From the NCBI RefSeq assembly GCF_024494565.1, contig NZ_JANHDN010000003.1, forward strand, positions 310,001 to 374,000: DNA of 64,000 nt. The letters are read 5' to 3'. The notes below the pieces were generated by a model. That model was not told the origin of the DNA. It saw only the letters and a list, made by a program, of their open reading frames with translations, and ran no database searches. Source of the stretch: Halorubrum rutilum. Lineage in GTDB: Archaea; Halobacteriota; Halobacteria; Halobacteriales; Haloferacaceae. Each line of letters opens with the position of its first letter. Positions within the stretch are counted from its first letter, which is position 1. Made by a program: the position numbers and the translations under genes. Positions 8,928-18,002 of this stretch are shown here, piece by piece.

Positions 8928-9995
8928 TCACGCCCGGATCCGGTCGAGGTCGGCGACGAACGCCCGGAGCGCCTCGCGGCTCACGTGCGGCATGCAGACG
9001 ACGCGGAGCTCGCCGGCCGCCGTGCGCGACACCTTCCAGCCGGCCTCGCGGAGCGCGTCGAACTCGGCCTCGGGGAGCGCCGCGGCGACGAGCGGGAGGG
9101 TCGGCTCGACGACGTCGTAGCCGCGCTCGGCGAGGGCCTCGGCGAGCCACGCGGCGTTCCCGGTCGCGCGCTCGGCCGCCTCGCGGTAGCCGTCGGGCCA
9201 CAGCGCCTCCATCGCGGCGACCGCGCCGGCGACGCCCGCGCCGCTCCGGGTGCCGGTCAGGGTCGCCTGCGACCGGGTCTCCAGGTACGGCGTGTCGACC
9301 GCGAGGGCGTCGAGCGCGGCGTCCTCGCGCGCCAGCAGGCCGCCCGCCGGGACCGGCGCCTGCCCGAACTTGTGGGGGTCGATCGTCAGCGTGTCGACCG
9401 GGGCGTCGCCGAACGACCAGTCGTGGTCCGAGAAGGGAAGGAGGAACCCGCCCCACGCGGCGTCGACGTGCATGAACGCGCCGGCGTCGTGGGCAATCTC
9501 GGTCAGCGCCGGGATGGGGTCCACGCGCCCGTACTCCGTGCTCCCGGCGACGCCGACGACCAGCGCGGTGGCGTCGTCGACCGCGGCCGCGACCGCGTCG
9601 GTCCGGGCCCGGTAGTCGCCGTCGACGGGGACCGTCCGGAGCTCCACGTCGAGCAGCTCCGCGGCCTTGTGAAAGGAGAAGTGAGCGCTCTCGGGGACGA
9701 CGACGTTGGCGTCGCTCGCGTCGCGTCGGTTCCGGGCGGCGCGGACCGCCTGCACGTTCGCCTCGGTCCCGCCGGAGGCGACGTAGCCGGCCGCGTCGGT
9801 CGGGGTCGGGTGGTCCGCGAGCGTCGCGAGCAGCTCGACCGCGCGGTCCTCCAGCGACGCGACCGCCTCGTAGGTGGCCGGGTCGCCGGGGTTCGTCGCG
9901 AGGTAGCGCTCGGCCGCCTCGCGGGCCGCGGGGTGCGGCTCGGTGCACATCGAGGAGAGCACCCGGTCGAACGACTGCGGCTGGGGGCGCTGCAT
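8928..9995 (-). CDS. mfnA: Pyridoxal-phosphate L-tyrosine/L-aspartate decarboxylase
   Basis: A 355-residue group II PLP decarboxylase. [14 protein letters not shown] forms the phosphate-binding region, HVDAAWGGF holds the cofactor-contacting Asp, and DPHKFGQ carries the Schiff-base lysine. In methanogens MfnA decarboxylates tyrosine for methanofuran. Haloarchaea lack methanofuran, and there the enzyme is best explained as an aspartate 1-decarboxylase giving beta-alanine for coenzyme A. Which substrate is used here is inference. The ATG at 9995 has a weak TATA-like element about 27 bp upstream. Length is normal for the archaeal family (about 350-390). Confidence 0.88.
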   Translation of the reverse strand: MQRPQPQSFDRVLSSMCTEPHPAAREAAERYLATNPGDPATYEAVASLEDRAVELLATLADHPTPTDAAGYVASGGTEANVQAVRAARNRRDASDANVVVPESAHFSFHKAAELLDVELRTVPVDGDYRARTDAVAAAVDDATALVVGVAGSTEYGRVDPIPALTEIAHDAGAFMHVDAAWGGFLLPFSDHDWSFGDAPVDTLTIDPHKFGQAPVPAGGLLAREDAALDALAVDTPYLETRSQATLTGTRSGAGVAGAVAAMEALWPDGYREAAERATGNAAWLAEALAERGYDVVEPTLPLVAAALPEAEFDALREAGWKVSRTAAGELRVVCMPHVSREALRAFVADLDRIRA

Positions 9996-10074
9996 TCGGC
10001 CGAACGTCGCCGCGGAGACGCTTACCCGTTCCGTTTTCGGCGCTCTCGGCCGCGCGACGGGGGACCCGGAGGCG

Positions 10075-12429
10075 TTACCGCACCGAGTCGAGGAGGAGCC
10101 GCTGTTCGGTCCGCTTCACCTCGTGTTGCACGTCGCGGACGGCGTCGATGTTCGCCGAGATCGAGGAGACGCCCTCGTCGACGAGGAACTCGACCATCTC
10201 CGTCTTCGAGCCGGCCTGCCCGCAGATGCTCGTGTCGACGCCGAGCTCGCGGCACGTCTCGATCGTGTCGCCGATCAGCTTGAGCACGGCCGGGTGGAGC
10301 TCGTCGAACCGGTCGGCGACGTGCTCGTTGTTGCGGTCGACCGCCAGCGTGTACTGCGTGAGGTCGTTGGTGCCGAAGGAGGCGAAGTCGATGCCGGCGG
10401 CCGCGAGCTCCTCGATCTGCAGCGCGCTGGCGGGCGTCTCGATCATCACGCCCCAGCGGTGGCTCTCGGGGTCGATGCCGGCCTCCCGCATGTGGCCCTT
10501 GACCCCTTCGAGGTCGGCCGCGTCGTTGACGAGGGGGAACATCACCTCCAGGTTGTCGTACCCCATGTCGAAGAGGCGCGCGAACGCCGCGAGCTCCTGC
10601 CGGAACGGGGCGGGCTTGTCGAGGCTGCGCCGGATCCCGCGCCAGCCGAGCATCGGGTTGTGCTCGTTCGGCTCGCCCTCGCCGCCCTCCAGCTCGCGGA
10701 ACTCGTCGGTGGGCGCGTCGATGGTGCGGACGCGGACCGGTCGCGGGTAGAACTCGTCGGCGACGCGGCGGACGCCCTCGATCAGCTCGTCCTGGTACGC
10801 GCGGGCGCCGTGCTCGGCGATGTACCGCTCGGGCGTCTTCCCGAGCGAGAGCACCATGTGCTCGATCCGGAGGAGTCCGACCCCGTCGGCGCCGGTCGCG
10901 GCCGCGCGCTCGGCCGCCTCGGGGATCGAGACGTTCACCTTCACCTCCGTCGCCGTCATCGGCTTCACCGGGGTCTCCGGGCGGGCCGCCTCCACGGGCT
11001 CGAACTCCTCGCCGGGCTCGGCCTCGTCGTCCGTCCCGGCGCGGACGGTCCCCTTGTCGCCGTCGAGGGTGACCCGCTGGCCGTCTTCGAGGACCCGCGT
11101 CCCGTTCCCGCTCCCGACGACGGCCGGGACGCCGAGCTCTCGGGAGATGATCGCGGCGTGGCTCGTCATCCCGCCCTCGTCGGTGACGATCCCCGCGGCG
11201 CGTTTCATCGCCGGGACCATGTCGGGCATCGTCATCTCCGTGACCATCACGTCGCCCTCCTGGACCTGGTCGAGGTGGTCGAGCTTGTGGACGAGCCGGA
11301 CCGCGCCGGAGACGACCCCGGGGCTCGCGCCGAGCCCGTCGACGAGGACGTCCTCGTCGTCGCCGGCGGACCCGCCGTCGGCCGTGCCGGGTCGGCCCGC
11401 CGCGTCCCCGACGGCGGACTTCTTCGGGGTCTCGCCGCCGGTCCCGCCGGCGTCGGCGTCGTCAGCGTCGCCCTCGCCCTCCTGGATCGTCGTGATCGGG
11501 CGCGACTGGAGCATGTAGATCTCCCCCTCGCGGATCGCCCACTCGACGTCCTGCGGGGTCCCGTAGTGGTCCTCGACGCGCTCGCCGAGCGCGACCAGCT
11601 CCTCGATCTCCGCGTCGGAGAGCACCCGGGCGGTGCGGCGCTCCTCCTCGACGTCGAGCCGGACGGTCTCCCCGGTCTCCGGGTCCTTCACCATCTCGAC
11701 TTTCTTGTCCGCGACGGTGACCTCGTCGACCTCGCCGCGCCCGCGGTCGTACACGTAGTTGTCGGGCGAGACGGTGCCGGAGACGACCGCCTCGCCGAGC
11801 CCCCACGCGGCCTCGATGGTGATCTGCGGGTCGCCGGTCGAGGGGTGGCTGGTGAACATCACGCCGGACTTCTCGGCGTCGACCATCCGCTGGACGACGA
11901 CCGCGATGTCGACGTCGGCGTGCGGGAACCCGCGCTGCTGGCGGTAGTAGATCGCCCGCTGGGTGAACAGCGAGGCCCAGCACTCCTTCACCCGGCGCAG
12001 GAGGTCGTCCTCGCGGACGTTGAGGAACGTCTCCTGCTGGCCGGCGAACGAGGAGTCCGGGAGGTCCTCCGCGGTCGCGGAGGAGCGCACGGCGACGAAC
12101 GCCTCGTCGCCCTCGCCGCCCATCGACCGGTACCGCTCCAGGATCTCCTCGCGGACCTCGTCGGGGAACGGCGTCTCCAGGATGAGCTCCTCCGCCCGCT
12201 CCTCCGCCGCGCGGAGCGCCGCGGAGTCCTCGGGGTCGACGTCGACGGCGGAGAACAGCTCCTCGTCGATTCCCGCCTCCTCGATGAAGGTCCGGTACGT
12301 GCCCGCGGTGACGGCGAACCCCGGCGGGACCGGGAGTCCGGCGCCGATGAGTTCACCGAGCGAAGCGGCCTTCCCGCCGACGGTCCCGACGTCGTCGGCG
12401 TCGACGTCCTCCAGCCAAAGTACTGCCAT
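10075..12429 (-). CDS. ppsA: Phosphoenolpyruvate synthase
   Basis: A 784-residue protein with the full PpsA layout: an N-terminal ATP-grasp domain ([10 protein letters not shown] through about residue 315), a central phosphohistidine domain ([12 protein letters not shown], active His424) and a C-terminal PEP-binding TIM barrel ending with CGQAGS. It converts pyruvate and ATP to phosphoenolpyruvate, AMP and phosphate, the committing step of gluconeogenesis. A low-complexity Gly/Asp/Ala linker of about 40 residues (317-360) separates the first two domains; it is acidic and disordered and has no intein motifs. The TATA box is about 60 bp upstream, so this gene has a leader, unlike most here. A candidate TrmB site sits just upstream of the TATA box. 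Confidence 0.95.
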   Translation of the reverse strand: MAVLWLEDVDADDVGTVGGKAASLGELIGAGLPVPPGFAVTAGTYRTFIEEAGIDEELFSAVDVDPEDSAALRAAEERAEELILETPFPDEVREEILERYRSMGGEGDEAFVAVRSSATAEDLPDSSFAGQQETFLNVREDDLLRRVKECWASLFTQRAIYYRQQRGFPHADVDIAVVVQRMVDAEKSGVMFTSHPSTGDPQITIEAAWGLGEAVVSGTVSPDNYVYDRGRGEVDEVTVADKKVEMVKDPETGETVRLDVEEERRTARVLSDAEIEELVALGERVEDHYGTPQDVEWAIREGEIYMLQSRPITTIQEGEGDADDADAGGTGGETPKKSAVGDAAGRPGTADGGSAGDDEDVLVDGLGASPGVVSGAVRLVHKLDHLDQVQEGDVMVTEMTMPDMVPAMKRAAGIVTDEGGMTSHAAIISRELGVPAVVGSGNGTRVLEDGQRVTLDGDKGTVRAGTDDEAEPGEEFEPVEAARPETPVKPMTATEVKVNVSIPEAAERAAATGADGVGLLRIEHMVLSLGKTPERYIAEHGARAYQDELIEGVRRVADEFYPRPVRVRTIDAPTDEFRELEGGEGEPNEHNPMLGWRGIRRSLDKPAPFRQELAAFARLFDMGYDNLEVMFPLVNDAADLEGVKGHMREAGIDPESHRWGVMIETPASALQIEELAAAGIDFASFGTNDLTQYTLAVDRNNEHVADRFDELHPAVLKLIGDTIETCRELGVDTSICGQAGSKTEMVEFLVDEGVSSISANIDAVRDVQHEVKRTEQRLLLDSVR

Positions 12430-12485
12430 TCGTGTACCCGGAGGATCCGGGAGCCGACCTATGAAGCTTCCGGCCGGTGCAACGC

Positions 12486-12495
12486 TGAATAAAAG
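12486..12495 (-). promoter_or_regulatory. TATA box of ppsA
   Basis: The reverse strand reads cttttattca, centred about 61 bp before the ATG at 12429. This predicts a leader of roughly 35 nt. Confidence 0.55.
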
Positions 12496-12497
12496 AT

Positions 12498-12514
12498 TAC
12501 TCAGTCGCGAGTTA
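12498..12514. promoter_or_regulatory. Candidate TrmB-type operator upstream of ppsA
   Basis: The sequence TACT-N7-GAGTTA lies a few bases upstream (promoter side) of the ppsA TATA box. TrmB of Halobacterium is known to bind TACT-N7/8-GAGTA-like sites, and it activates gluconeogenic genes such as ppsA when the site is upstream of the TATA box and sugar is absent. The site here differs by one inserted T in the second half. The position fits activation. Assignment is inference from motif and context. Confidence 0.5.
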
Positions 12515-12661
12515 CGGAACGTTCAAAGGCGGAGGGCCGCCGGGTCGGTCGAACGTGGAGAGGGCCGAAGCGGTCGGGAGCCACGAACCGGCGGTCGGTC
12601 CGTATCGGTCGGTACGCGTCTTCCCGTCCTATACTTATCCTCGGACAGCTGAATCGGTTTC

Positions 12662-12675
12662 CGTAACGTGTTACG
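12662..12675. other. Inverted repeat between ppsA and the upstream operon
   Basis: CGTAAC and GTTACG arms are separated by two bases, and a related tgtaac follows within 10 bp. It could be an operator or part of the 3' end of the operon ending at 12702. No assignment is possible. Confidence 0.35.
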
Positions 12676-12701
12676 AGTCCTGTAACAGCTCGGGTCGACG
12701 G

Positions 12702-13544
12702 TCACTCGCCGGCGAGCCGCTCGCGCTCGTCGCGGAGGATGTCCTCCCAGAGGGCGAACAGCCGACTGTGCAGGTCGTAGCGGTCGTTCACCCGGCGGAC
12801 CCACGCGTCGTCGGCGAACAGGAGCCGCTGGAACCGGCGGACCGCCGGCGAGAGCGACTCCCGATCGCCACCGTAGTACGACAGCGACTCCCGCCGGGTT
12901 CGCGCGACGAGGGCGGACGGGACCTCGATCCCGTCGGCCGCGGCGGCGTGGACGAACCACTCCAGGTGTAACAGCGCGTCGGCCAGCAGGAAGCGGTCCC
13001 GGAACCCAGAGACCCGGGCGAGCGCCGGCCGCCCGTCGATCGTCACGTCGCGCGGTCGGGAGAACCGGGGCGCCGTGACCGTCACGCCGGCCGCCCCGGC
13101 GACCGCCGCGGCGACGCGACGGAGGCGACGGTCGGCGTACCGCACCGGCGCGATCAGCGCGAGCTCGTACCACGCCGGCAGCCACTCGCAGTAGGGCTCG
13201 GAGAAGGCGCCGTCGGCGAGCAGGGTCGCCGCGACGGACCGCGCCTCGGCCGGCGACAGCGCGGCGTGGTCGGTCCGGAGGCGGTCGGCGGCCCGCGCGC
13301 CGTCGATCGCGTCGGCGCCGGCGAAGTCCATGCCCTCGGCGACGCGTCGGGTGTACGCGCGGCTCGCCGCGTACCAGTCGGCGAAGTCCGCGGGCGCGGT
13401 CAGTCGGAGGAGTCGGAGGACCGTGATGCCGTCCGTACGCTCGCCGCCGACAAAACGCTCACCGTTCCGGGCCGCGGTCGGCGCCGACTCCGCCGCCGTC
13501 GTCGCCGTCGGGACCGTCGTCGTCGCCGTCGGGACCGTCGTCAC
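12702..13544 (-). CDS. Conserved haloarchaeal protein of unknown function
   Basis: A 280-residue, Arg- and Ala-rich, mostly helical protein. The only usable starts lie in the Thr/Pro/Ala repeat region, and the GTG at 13544 makes the gene overlap the preceding one by 86 bp; residues 1-25 are therefore doubtful. Recognisable blocks include WYAASRAYTRRVAEGMD, FRDRFLLADALLHLEWF and a C-terminal RYDLHSRLFALWEDIL. No catalytic signature, membrane segment or zinc site is seen. As the last gene of the MinD-led operon it may act with that ATPase, but I do not recognise a function. Confidence 0.6.
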   Translation of the reverse strand: MTTVPTATTTVPTATTAAESAPTAARNGERFVGGERTDGITVLRLLRLTAPADFADWYAASRAYTRRVAEGMDFAGADAIDGARAADRLRTDHAALSPAEARSVAATLLADGAFSEPYCEWLPAWYELALIAPVRYADRRLRRVAAAVAGAAGVTVTAPRFSRPRDVTIDGRPALARVSGFRDRFLLADALLHLEWFVHAAAADGIEVPSALVARTRRESLSYYGGDRESLSPAVRRFQRLLFADDAWVRRVNDRYDLHSRLFALWEDILRDERERLAGE

Positions 13545-14187
13545 CGGGACCGCCGGGATCGGGACCGTCCGCGAGCGCGGCGTCGAGCCCCCACTCGTCG
13601 GCGCGCTCGGCCGCCTCCTCGCGGGCCCGCTCGCGGATCGCCTCGATCCGGTCGTCGTCGTCGAGGAACGCCGCGACGGCGTCGGCGTCGTCCGCCTCCG
13701 GGTCGGCCAGTCGCCCGTCGGGCGCCGCCTCGCGGGTGCGGTCGGCGAGGGCCGGGTCGTCGGCGAGCTCCGTCGCCGCCGCGCCGGGCGCGACGCGGAG
13801 CGCGTCCGCCTCGTGGGCCGCGTCGAGCCCGTCGTCGTCGACCGCGTACAGCTCGGCGCGGTAGGGGCCGGGCACCGCGAGCTCCGCGAGGGCGTCGGGG
13901 CCCCCGCTGTCGGTCACCGTGTTGTACGCGAGCACGGGGACCCCGTCGGCGAACGTGAGGACGCCGCGCGCGTCGCCCTCCAGCAGGAGCGTCTCCTGCG
14001 GAACGAGCGTCGCGTAGCCGGTCAGCTCGCGGTCGAGCGCCCGCGAGAGCGTCGTGGCCACGTCGGAGACGACCCGCGACCGGAGGAGGGCGCCGCGGGG
14101 GATCCGGAGCTCGGGGGCCTCGGTCGACTCCGTCCCGTCGGTCCGCGGCTCCCTCGGTCCCCCGGTTCCGTCCCCGGGATCCGTCAT
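13459..14187 (-). CDS. Conserved haloarchaeal protein partnered with a MinD-like ATPase
   Basis: A 242-residue protein starting at an ATG that overlaps the MinD stop codon (ATGA). The folded part is roughly residues 20-200 (IPRGALLRSRVVSDVATTLSR, then EGDARGVLTFADGVPVLAYN). The C-terminal 40 residues are an Asp/Gly/Pro tail with an imperfect tandem repeat (GDDDGPDGDD). Mixed alpha/beta content and no membrane helix point to a soluble protein. I do not recognise the family. Tight coupling to the ATPase suggests that it is the cargo or partner that the ATPase positions, which is inference. Confidence 0.65.
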   Translation of the reverse strand: MTDPGDGTGGPREPRTDGTESTEAPELRIPRGALLRSRVVSDVATTLSRALDRELTGYATLVPQETLLLEGDARGVLTFADGVPVLAYNTVTDSGGPDALAELAVPGPYRAELYAVDDDGLDAAHEADALRVAPGAAATELADDPALADRTREAAPDGRLADPEADDADAVAAFLDDDDRIEAIRERAREEAAERADEWGLDAALADGPDPGGPGDDGPDGDDDGPDGDDGGGVGADRGPER

Positions 14188-14951
14188 GGCGTGTCCGGCA
14201 CGACCGCGCTGCGGAAGCGGTCGGCGACCGCGTCGCCGTCGCCGTCGCGCACGTCGAGCCGGGCCGCCGCCCGCCGGTAGCGGGCCGCCGCGTCGCTCTC
14301 CGGCGCGTACGCGAGGAGGGGCTCGCCGGCGCGGCGCGCGTCCCTGACCGCGTCGCTGTCGGGGACGCGGGCGAGCACCGGTCCGCCGAAGTGGCGCTCG
14401 GCCCGCTCGGCGACGTCGGCGGCGTCGTCGCGGACCTTGTTGAACAGGACCCCCGCGGTCTCGGTGCCGTACGAGCGGGCGTACTCCTGGACCTTCAGCC
14501 CGTCCGAGAGCGCGGGGATCGTCGGCTCGACGACGACGGCGACGCGGTCCGCGAGGACGACCGGCAGGACCGCCGACTTCGAGCCGAGCGCGGCCGGCGA
14601 GTCGAGCAGGAGCACGTCGGTGTCGGCCGCGAGCTCGGCGACCACGTCGCGGAGGCGGGTCGGCTCCGCGGCCTCGAAGCCCGCGAGCGACGTGCCGCAG
14701 GGGACCACCGAGAGCCCGAAGCGGTCGTACGTCGCCTCGGCGACGTCGGTCGCGGTCCCCTCGACGAGCAGGTCGTGGAGGGTGACCGCCGCGTCGTCGA
14801 GCCCGGCGTGAAAGAGGAGGTTCGCCATCCCCGTGTCGGCGTCGACGACGGTGACGTCGTGCTCGTCGGCCAACGCCAATCCGAGCGCGAGCGTGCTCGT
14901 CGTCTTGCCCGTGCCGCCCTTCCCGCTGGCGACCGCGAACGCCTCGACCAT
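14184..14951 (-). CDS. MinD/ParA-type P-loop ATPase
   Basis: A 255-residue protein with the deviant Walker A motif KGGTGKTT near the N-terminus (signature Lys present), VVDADTGMANLL as switch I and LLLDSPAALG as Walker B/switch II. Family members position cell-division, chromosome or other cargo, or regulate it, by ATP-driven dimerisation on membrane or DNA. I chose the ATG at 14951 rather than a GTG two codons earlier because it aligns best with the family (MVEAFAVASGKGG). A TATA-like gctttagcc lies about 27 bp upstream. It is the first gene of a three-gene overlapping operon; its cargo is unknown. Haloarchaea carry several MinD paralogues. Confidence 0.85.
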   Translation of the reverse strand: MVEAFAVASGKGGTGKTTSTLALGLALADEHDVTVVDADTGMANLLFHAGLDDAAVTLHDLLVEGTATDVAEATYDRFGLSVVPCGTSLAGFEAAEPTRLRDVVAELAADTDVLLLDSPAALGSKSAVLPVVLADRVAVVVEPTIPALSDGLKVQEYARSYGTETAGVLFNKVRDDAADVAERAERHFGGPVLARVPDSDAVRDARRAGEPLLAYAPESDAAARYRRAAARLDVRDGDGDAVADRFRSAVVPDTP

Positions 14952-15114
14952 GCGCACACCTGTCCGGGCGGTCGGCTAAAGCCTGTCCATCGCGGGCGCG
15001 CCGGGAACGGCCGTCGCGGGCGCGTCGAGGGCCGTCGCGGGCGCGTCGAGGGCCGTCGCCGCGGCCCGACCCCCCACCGGACAGCGTTTTGCCGTTCGGC
15101 GCAGAACGTCGACC

Positions 15115-16428
15115 ATGCCGACCGTCATCGACGCCGACGCGTTCCGCGACCGGATCGACGAGCGCCGGCGCGGCGAGCGCTCGTTCGCCGTCGTCGACAC
15201 CCGCCCCCGCGAGAGCTACGAGGGCTGGCGGATCGCCGACTCGGTTCACTACTTCCACAAGCCGTTCCGCGACTTCGACGTCGACGACTTCGAGGCCGAG
15301 ACCGGGCTCGGTCCCGACGACGCGATCGTCACGACCTGCGCGAAGGGGAAGGCGTCGCTCGATCTCGCCGAGGAGCTCGAGGCCGCGGGCTACGACGACG
15401 TGACGGTCGTCGCGGACGGGATGCGCGGCTGGTCGGGCGTCTACGACCGGACCGCGGTCCCCCTCCCCGACGCCGGAGACGACCCCCTCGACGTCGTCCA
15501 GATCCAGCGGCGCGCGAAGGGGTGTCTCGGGTACCTCGTGGTTGGCGGACGGCCGTCCGAAGGGGGAGCCGAGCCCGACGGCTCCGACCGCGTCGCCGTC
15601 GCTGGTTCCGACGGCTCCGACCGCGTCGCCGTCGCTATCGACGTCTCGCGTCACGGCGACGAGTGGCGGGCGGCGGCCGCCGAGCGCGACGCGTCGATCG
15701 CGGCGGTCCTCGACACCCACGTCCACGCCGACCACCTCTCCGGTGGCCGAGACCTCGCCGACGAGCTCGGCGTGCCGTACTACCTCCCGGCGGCCGCCGC
15801 CGAGCGCGGCGTGGCGTACGACTTCGAACCGCTCGCGCGCAACGAGACGCTCGACGTCGGCGGCGTCGACGTGAAGGCGCTCGCGACCCCCGGGCACACC
15901 GACGACGCGGCGAGCTACCTGATCGGGCGGTCGGCGGTCCTCGCCGGGGACACGCTGTTCACCGACAGCGTCGGACGGACCGAGTTGCAGTTCGCGGCGG
16001 GCGGCGACGGAGGGGGCGAGTCCGCCGGCGCTGCGACCGGCGCCGAGCGCCTCTACGACTCGCTCCACGGGACGCTGCTGGCGCAGCCCGACGAGGTCGT
16101 CGTCTGTCCCGGCCACTTCGCGGTCGCGAACGACGGGACGACCGGCGACGTCGTGCCCGGCGAGCCGGTGGCGACGACCGTGGGAGCGGCGCGCCGTGGA
16201 CTCGGCGTGCTCGGGCTCGACCGCGAGGCGTTCGTGGAGCGGGTCACGGCGACGCTCCCGGAGAAGCCGCCGAACTACGAGTCGGTCATCGCGGCGAACC
16301 GCGGCGTCGAGTCGCCGCCGGACGAGACCGCGGCGGTCGAGTTGGAGCTGGGACCGAACCGGTGCGCGGCGGACGCGGGCGGAGAGTCGACGGCTGACGC
16401 GGACGGGGAGTCGACGGCGGACGACTGA
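15115..16428 (+). CDS. Rhodanese-metallo-beta-lactamase fusion protein
   Basis: A 437-residue fusion. Residues 1-120 are a rhodanese domain with the active-site loop TTCAKGKAS (Cys75). Residues 125-400 are a metallo-beta-lactamase fold with HVHADH (His202, His204, Asp206, His207), the ATPGHTDD site, DTLFTDSVGR and CPGHF, as in persulfide dioxygenases and glyoxalase II relatives. Probable role: handling of sulfane sulfur or persulfides. The usual order in bacterial fusions is the reverse, with the hydrolase first. An eight-residue duplication (GSDRVAVA twice, residues 156-174) sits in a surface insert, and the C-terminus is an acidic tail with a repeated ESTAD unit. A weak TATA-like tttt lies 27 bp upstream. 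Confidence 0.82.
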   Translation: MPTVIDADAFRDRIDERRRGERSFAVVDTRPRESYEGWRIADSVHYFHKPFRDFDVDDFEAETGLGPDDAIVTTCAKGKASLDLAEELEAAGYDDVTVVADGMRGWSGVYDRTAVPLPDAGDDPLDVVQIQRRAKGCLGYLVVGGRPSEGGAEPDGSDRVAVAGSDGSDRVAVAIDVSRHGDEWRAAAAERDASIAAVLDTHVHADHLSGGRDLADELGVPYYLPAAAAERGVAYDFEPLARNETLDVGGVDVKALATPGHTDDAASYLIGRSAVLAGDTLFTDSVGRTELQFAAGGDGGGESAGAATGAERLYDSLHGTLLAQPDEVVVCPGHFAVANDGTTGDVVPGEPVATTVGAARRGLGVLGLDREAFVERVTATLPEKPPNYESVIAANRGVESPPDETAAVELELGPNRCAADAGGESTADADGESTADD

Positions 16429-16455
16429 TACGGCGGTCGTCGAGACCGCCGTCGG

Positions 16456-16740
16456 TCACCCGCCGTCCGACCGGTTCGCGATCCGAGTCGCGAGCTCCCG
16501 CGCGGCGTCGACGCGGTCGTCGGCCTCCGGGTCGCCGGTGTCGTCGACCTCCGCGAGCAGCGTCCGGATCTCCGCGGCCCGCCTGACGACGGTCGCCTCG
16601 TCGACGTCGCCGTCGGCGATCTCGGCGGCCAGCGCCTGCGCCTCGCCGAGCCGCCAGCCGGCCTCGCGCTCCACCGGGCGCTCCTCGGTGGCCGCGAGGT
16701 GGTCGCGCAACGCCGCGACCGGACCGAACGCGTCGCTCAC
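16456..16740 (-). CDS. Small helical haloarchaeal protein
   Basis: A 94-residue acidic, fully helical protein. I start it at the GTG at 16740 (MSDAFGPVAALRDHLAA), 7 bp after the stop of the zinc-finger gene upstream, since no other start in this frame makes sense. Heptad-like patterning in ATVVRRAAEIRTLLAEV suggests a coiled or helical bundle. I do not recognise a function. It is co-transcribed with the gene at 16748-17020. Confidence 0.6.
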   Translation of the reverse strand: MSDAFGPVAALRDHLAATEERPVEREAGWRLGEAQALAAEIADGDVDEATVVRRAAEIRTLLAEVDDTGDPEADDRVDAARELATRIANRSDGG

Positions 16741-16747
16741 GCTCGCG

Positions 16748-17020
16748 TCACTCGTCGTGGATGAAGACGAGCCGCTTTGTCTCGGTGTTACACAGGCAGA
16801 GGTCGATCCCGTCGCGGGTCGCGCCGATCTGCTGCCAGCCGTGGTCGCTGACGAACAGCGTCTGGAACACGCCGCGGTCGCAGTCCGGGTTCGGGCAGCC
16901 GACGCCGGCGGCGTTCTTGTACACCGTCGTCCCCCCGCCGGAGCTCTGGCGCACCAGGCCGTCGCGCAGCGATCGGAACTCCTCCGCAGACATCGGTCCG
17001 TCCGTGTCTTCGTCTCCCAT
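16748..17020 (-). CDS. Small zinc-binding haloarchaeal protein (DUF7385-like, tentative)
   Basis: A 90-residue protein with four Cys in two pairs (CPNPDC and CLC), indicating a zinc ribbon around residues 43-80. The pattern DGLVRQSSGGGTTVYKNAAG before the zinc site resembles a family found across haloarchaea and sometimes labelled flagella-cluster protein; I give that name only tentatively. The ATG at 17020 is preferred over one seven codons upstream because a clear TATA box is 27 bp before it. It leads a two-gene operon. Confidence 0.65.
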   Translation of the reverse strand: MGDEDTDGPMSAEEFRSLRDGLVRQSSGGGTTVYKNAAGVGCPNPDCDRGVFQTLFVSDHGWQQIGATRDGIDLCLCNTETKRLVFIHDE

Positions 17021-17041
17021 ACCTCCGCGTTCGCGGGCCAT

Positions 17042-17050
17042 CGTAAATAA
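17042..17050 (-). promoter_or_regulatory. TATA box of the small zinc-protein operon
   Basis: The plus-strand text cgtaaataa (reverse ttatttacg) is centred about 26 bp before the ATG at 17020 and decides that start. Confidence 0.6.
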
Positions 17051-17078
17051 ACCGACGGGCCGAGTCGCCCGGCCGGGA

Positions 17079-18002
17079 TCAGTCGCGCTCGCGCTTCGGG
17101 TCGATCCCGCGCTTCGCGTCGTCGGCGTGCGCGTCCGCGAGCCGAGTGGGCTCGGGCAGTTTGTACCGTGCGCACAGCGCGTCGACGAGCCCGACCGCCG
17201 TCTCGGCCGAGACCCGGTGGCCGGGGCTCACGTACAGCGGGTTCACGCGGCGGCTGTTCGGGTACTGCCGCGACTGGAAGGCGTGGCCGATGACGGTCGC
17301 GTCGTCGGCGTCGGCCGTCGACCGCGTCCCCGCCGTCTCCACCGACCCGTCGGCGCGGACCGGCGTCCGCCACCCCTCCGGCCGCTCGTCGGTCGGCTCG
17401 TCCGGCTCGCCGCACAGCAGGTTCTTTGCGACGCCGACGCTCGGGACGTCAAGCAGGACGCCGACGTGGGTCGCGATCCCGGCCTCCCGGAAGTGGATCC
17501 GGCCGGAGCCGTCGCATACCAGGAGGTCCGGATCCGCGTCCAAGGCGTCGAGCGCGGCCAGCATCGGCTCCCCCTCGCGGAACGCGAGGAGGCCCGGGAC
17601 GTAGGGGACCCGGAGGGGCGTGACCGCGCTCGCGCACTCGATCACGTCGCCGCCGCGGATCGCGACCGCGGCCGAGACCGCCTCGTCCTCGCCGTCGTCC
17701 GGGGTCAGGAACGCCTGGTCGACGCCGACGACGACGGGGGCGTCGCAGTCGTCCGTGTCGTCCCCCTCCGCGTGCGTCCCCGGGAGCGACCCCTGACGCG
17801 CGTCCGGCGGTCCGTCGGTCAGGTCGGCCGGCTCGTCGATCGCGACCGCGGCCGGGTCGAGGGCGTGGGCGTCCGCGAACGTCGCCGTCGCGGCCAGCTC
17901 GCGCTGGAGCGACTCCATCTCGGCCCGGGAGAGCGCCGGGTCCGGGAGGAACTCCGGGCGGGCGACGGCGTCCGGATCGACGCCGGGGACCTCGCCGGAC
18001 AT
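17079..18002 (-). CDS. nfi: Endonuclease V
   Basis: A 307-residue protein with the endonuclease V motifs: VVGVDQAF (catalytic Asp), VPYVPGLLAFRE, LLVCDGSGRIHFREAG and VGVAKNLLCG. The enzyme nicks DNA near deaminated adenine (inosine), or inosine-containing RNA, starting that repair route. It is longer than bacterial Nfi (about 225) because of two acidic inserts (about residues 55-90 and 205-235), a common halophile feature. The ATG immediately follows the rhomboid stop codon with no gap, so the two are translationally coupled. The reason for the pairing is not obvious. Confidence 0.92.
   Translation of the reverse strand: MSGEVPGVDPDAVARPEFLPDPALSRAEMESLQRELAATATFADAHALDPAAVAIDEPADLTDGPPDARQGSLPGTHAEGDDTDDCDAPVVVGVDQAFLTPDDGEDEAVSAAVAIRGGDVIECASAVTPLRVPYVPGLLAFREGEPMLAALDALDADPDLLVCDGSGRIHFREAGIATHVGVLLDVPSVGVAKNLLCGEPDEPTDERPEGWRTPVRADGSVETAGTRSTADADDATVIGHAFQSRQYPNSRRVNPLYVSPGHRVSAETAVGLVDALCARYKLPEPTRLADAHADDAKRGIDPKRERD

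Noticed and set aside
11316..11500. Intein in PpsA
   Set aside because: The extra 40 residues are acidic low complexity, with no intein splice or homing endonuclease motifs.
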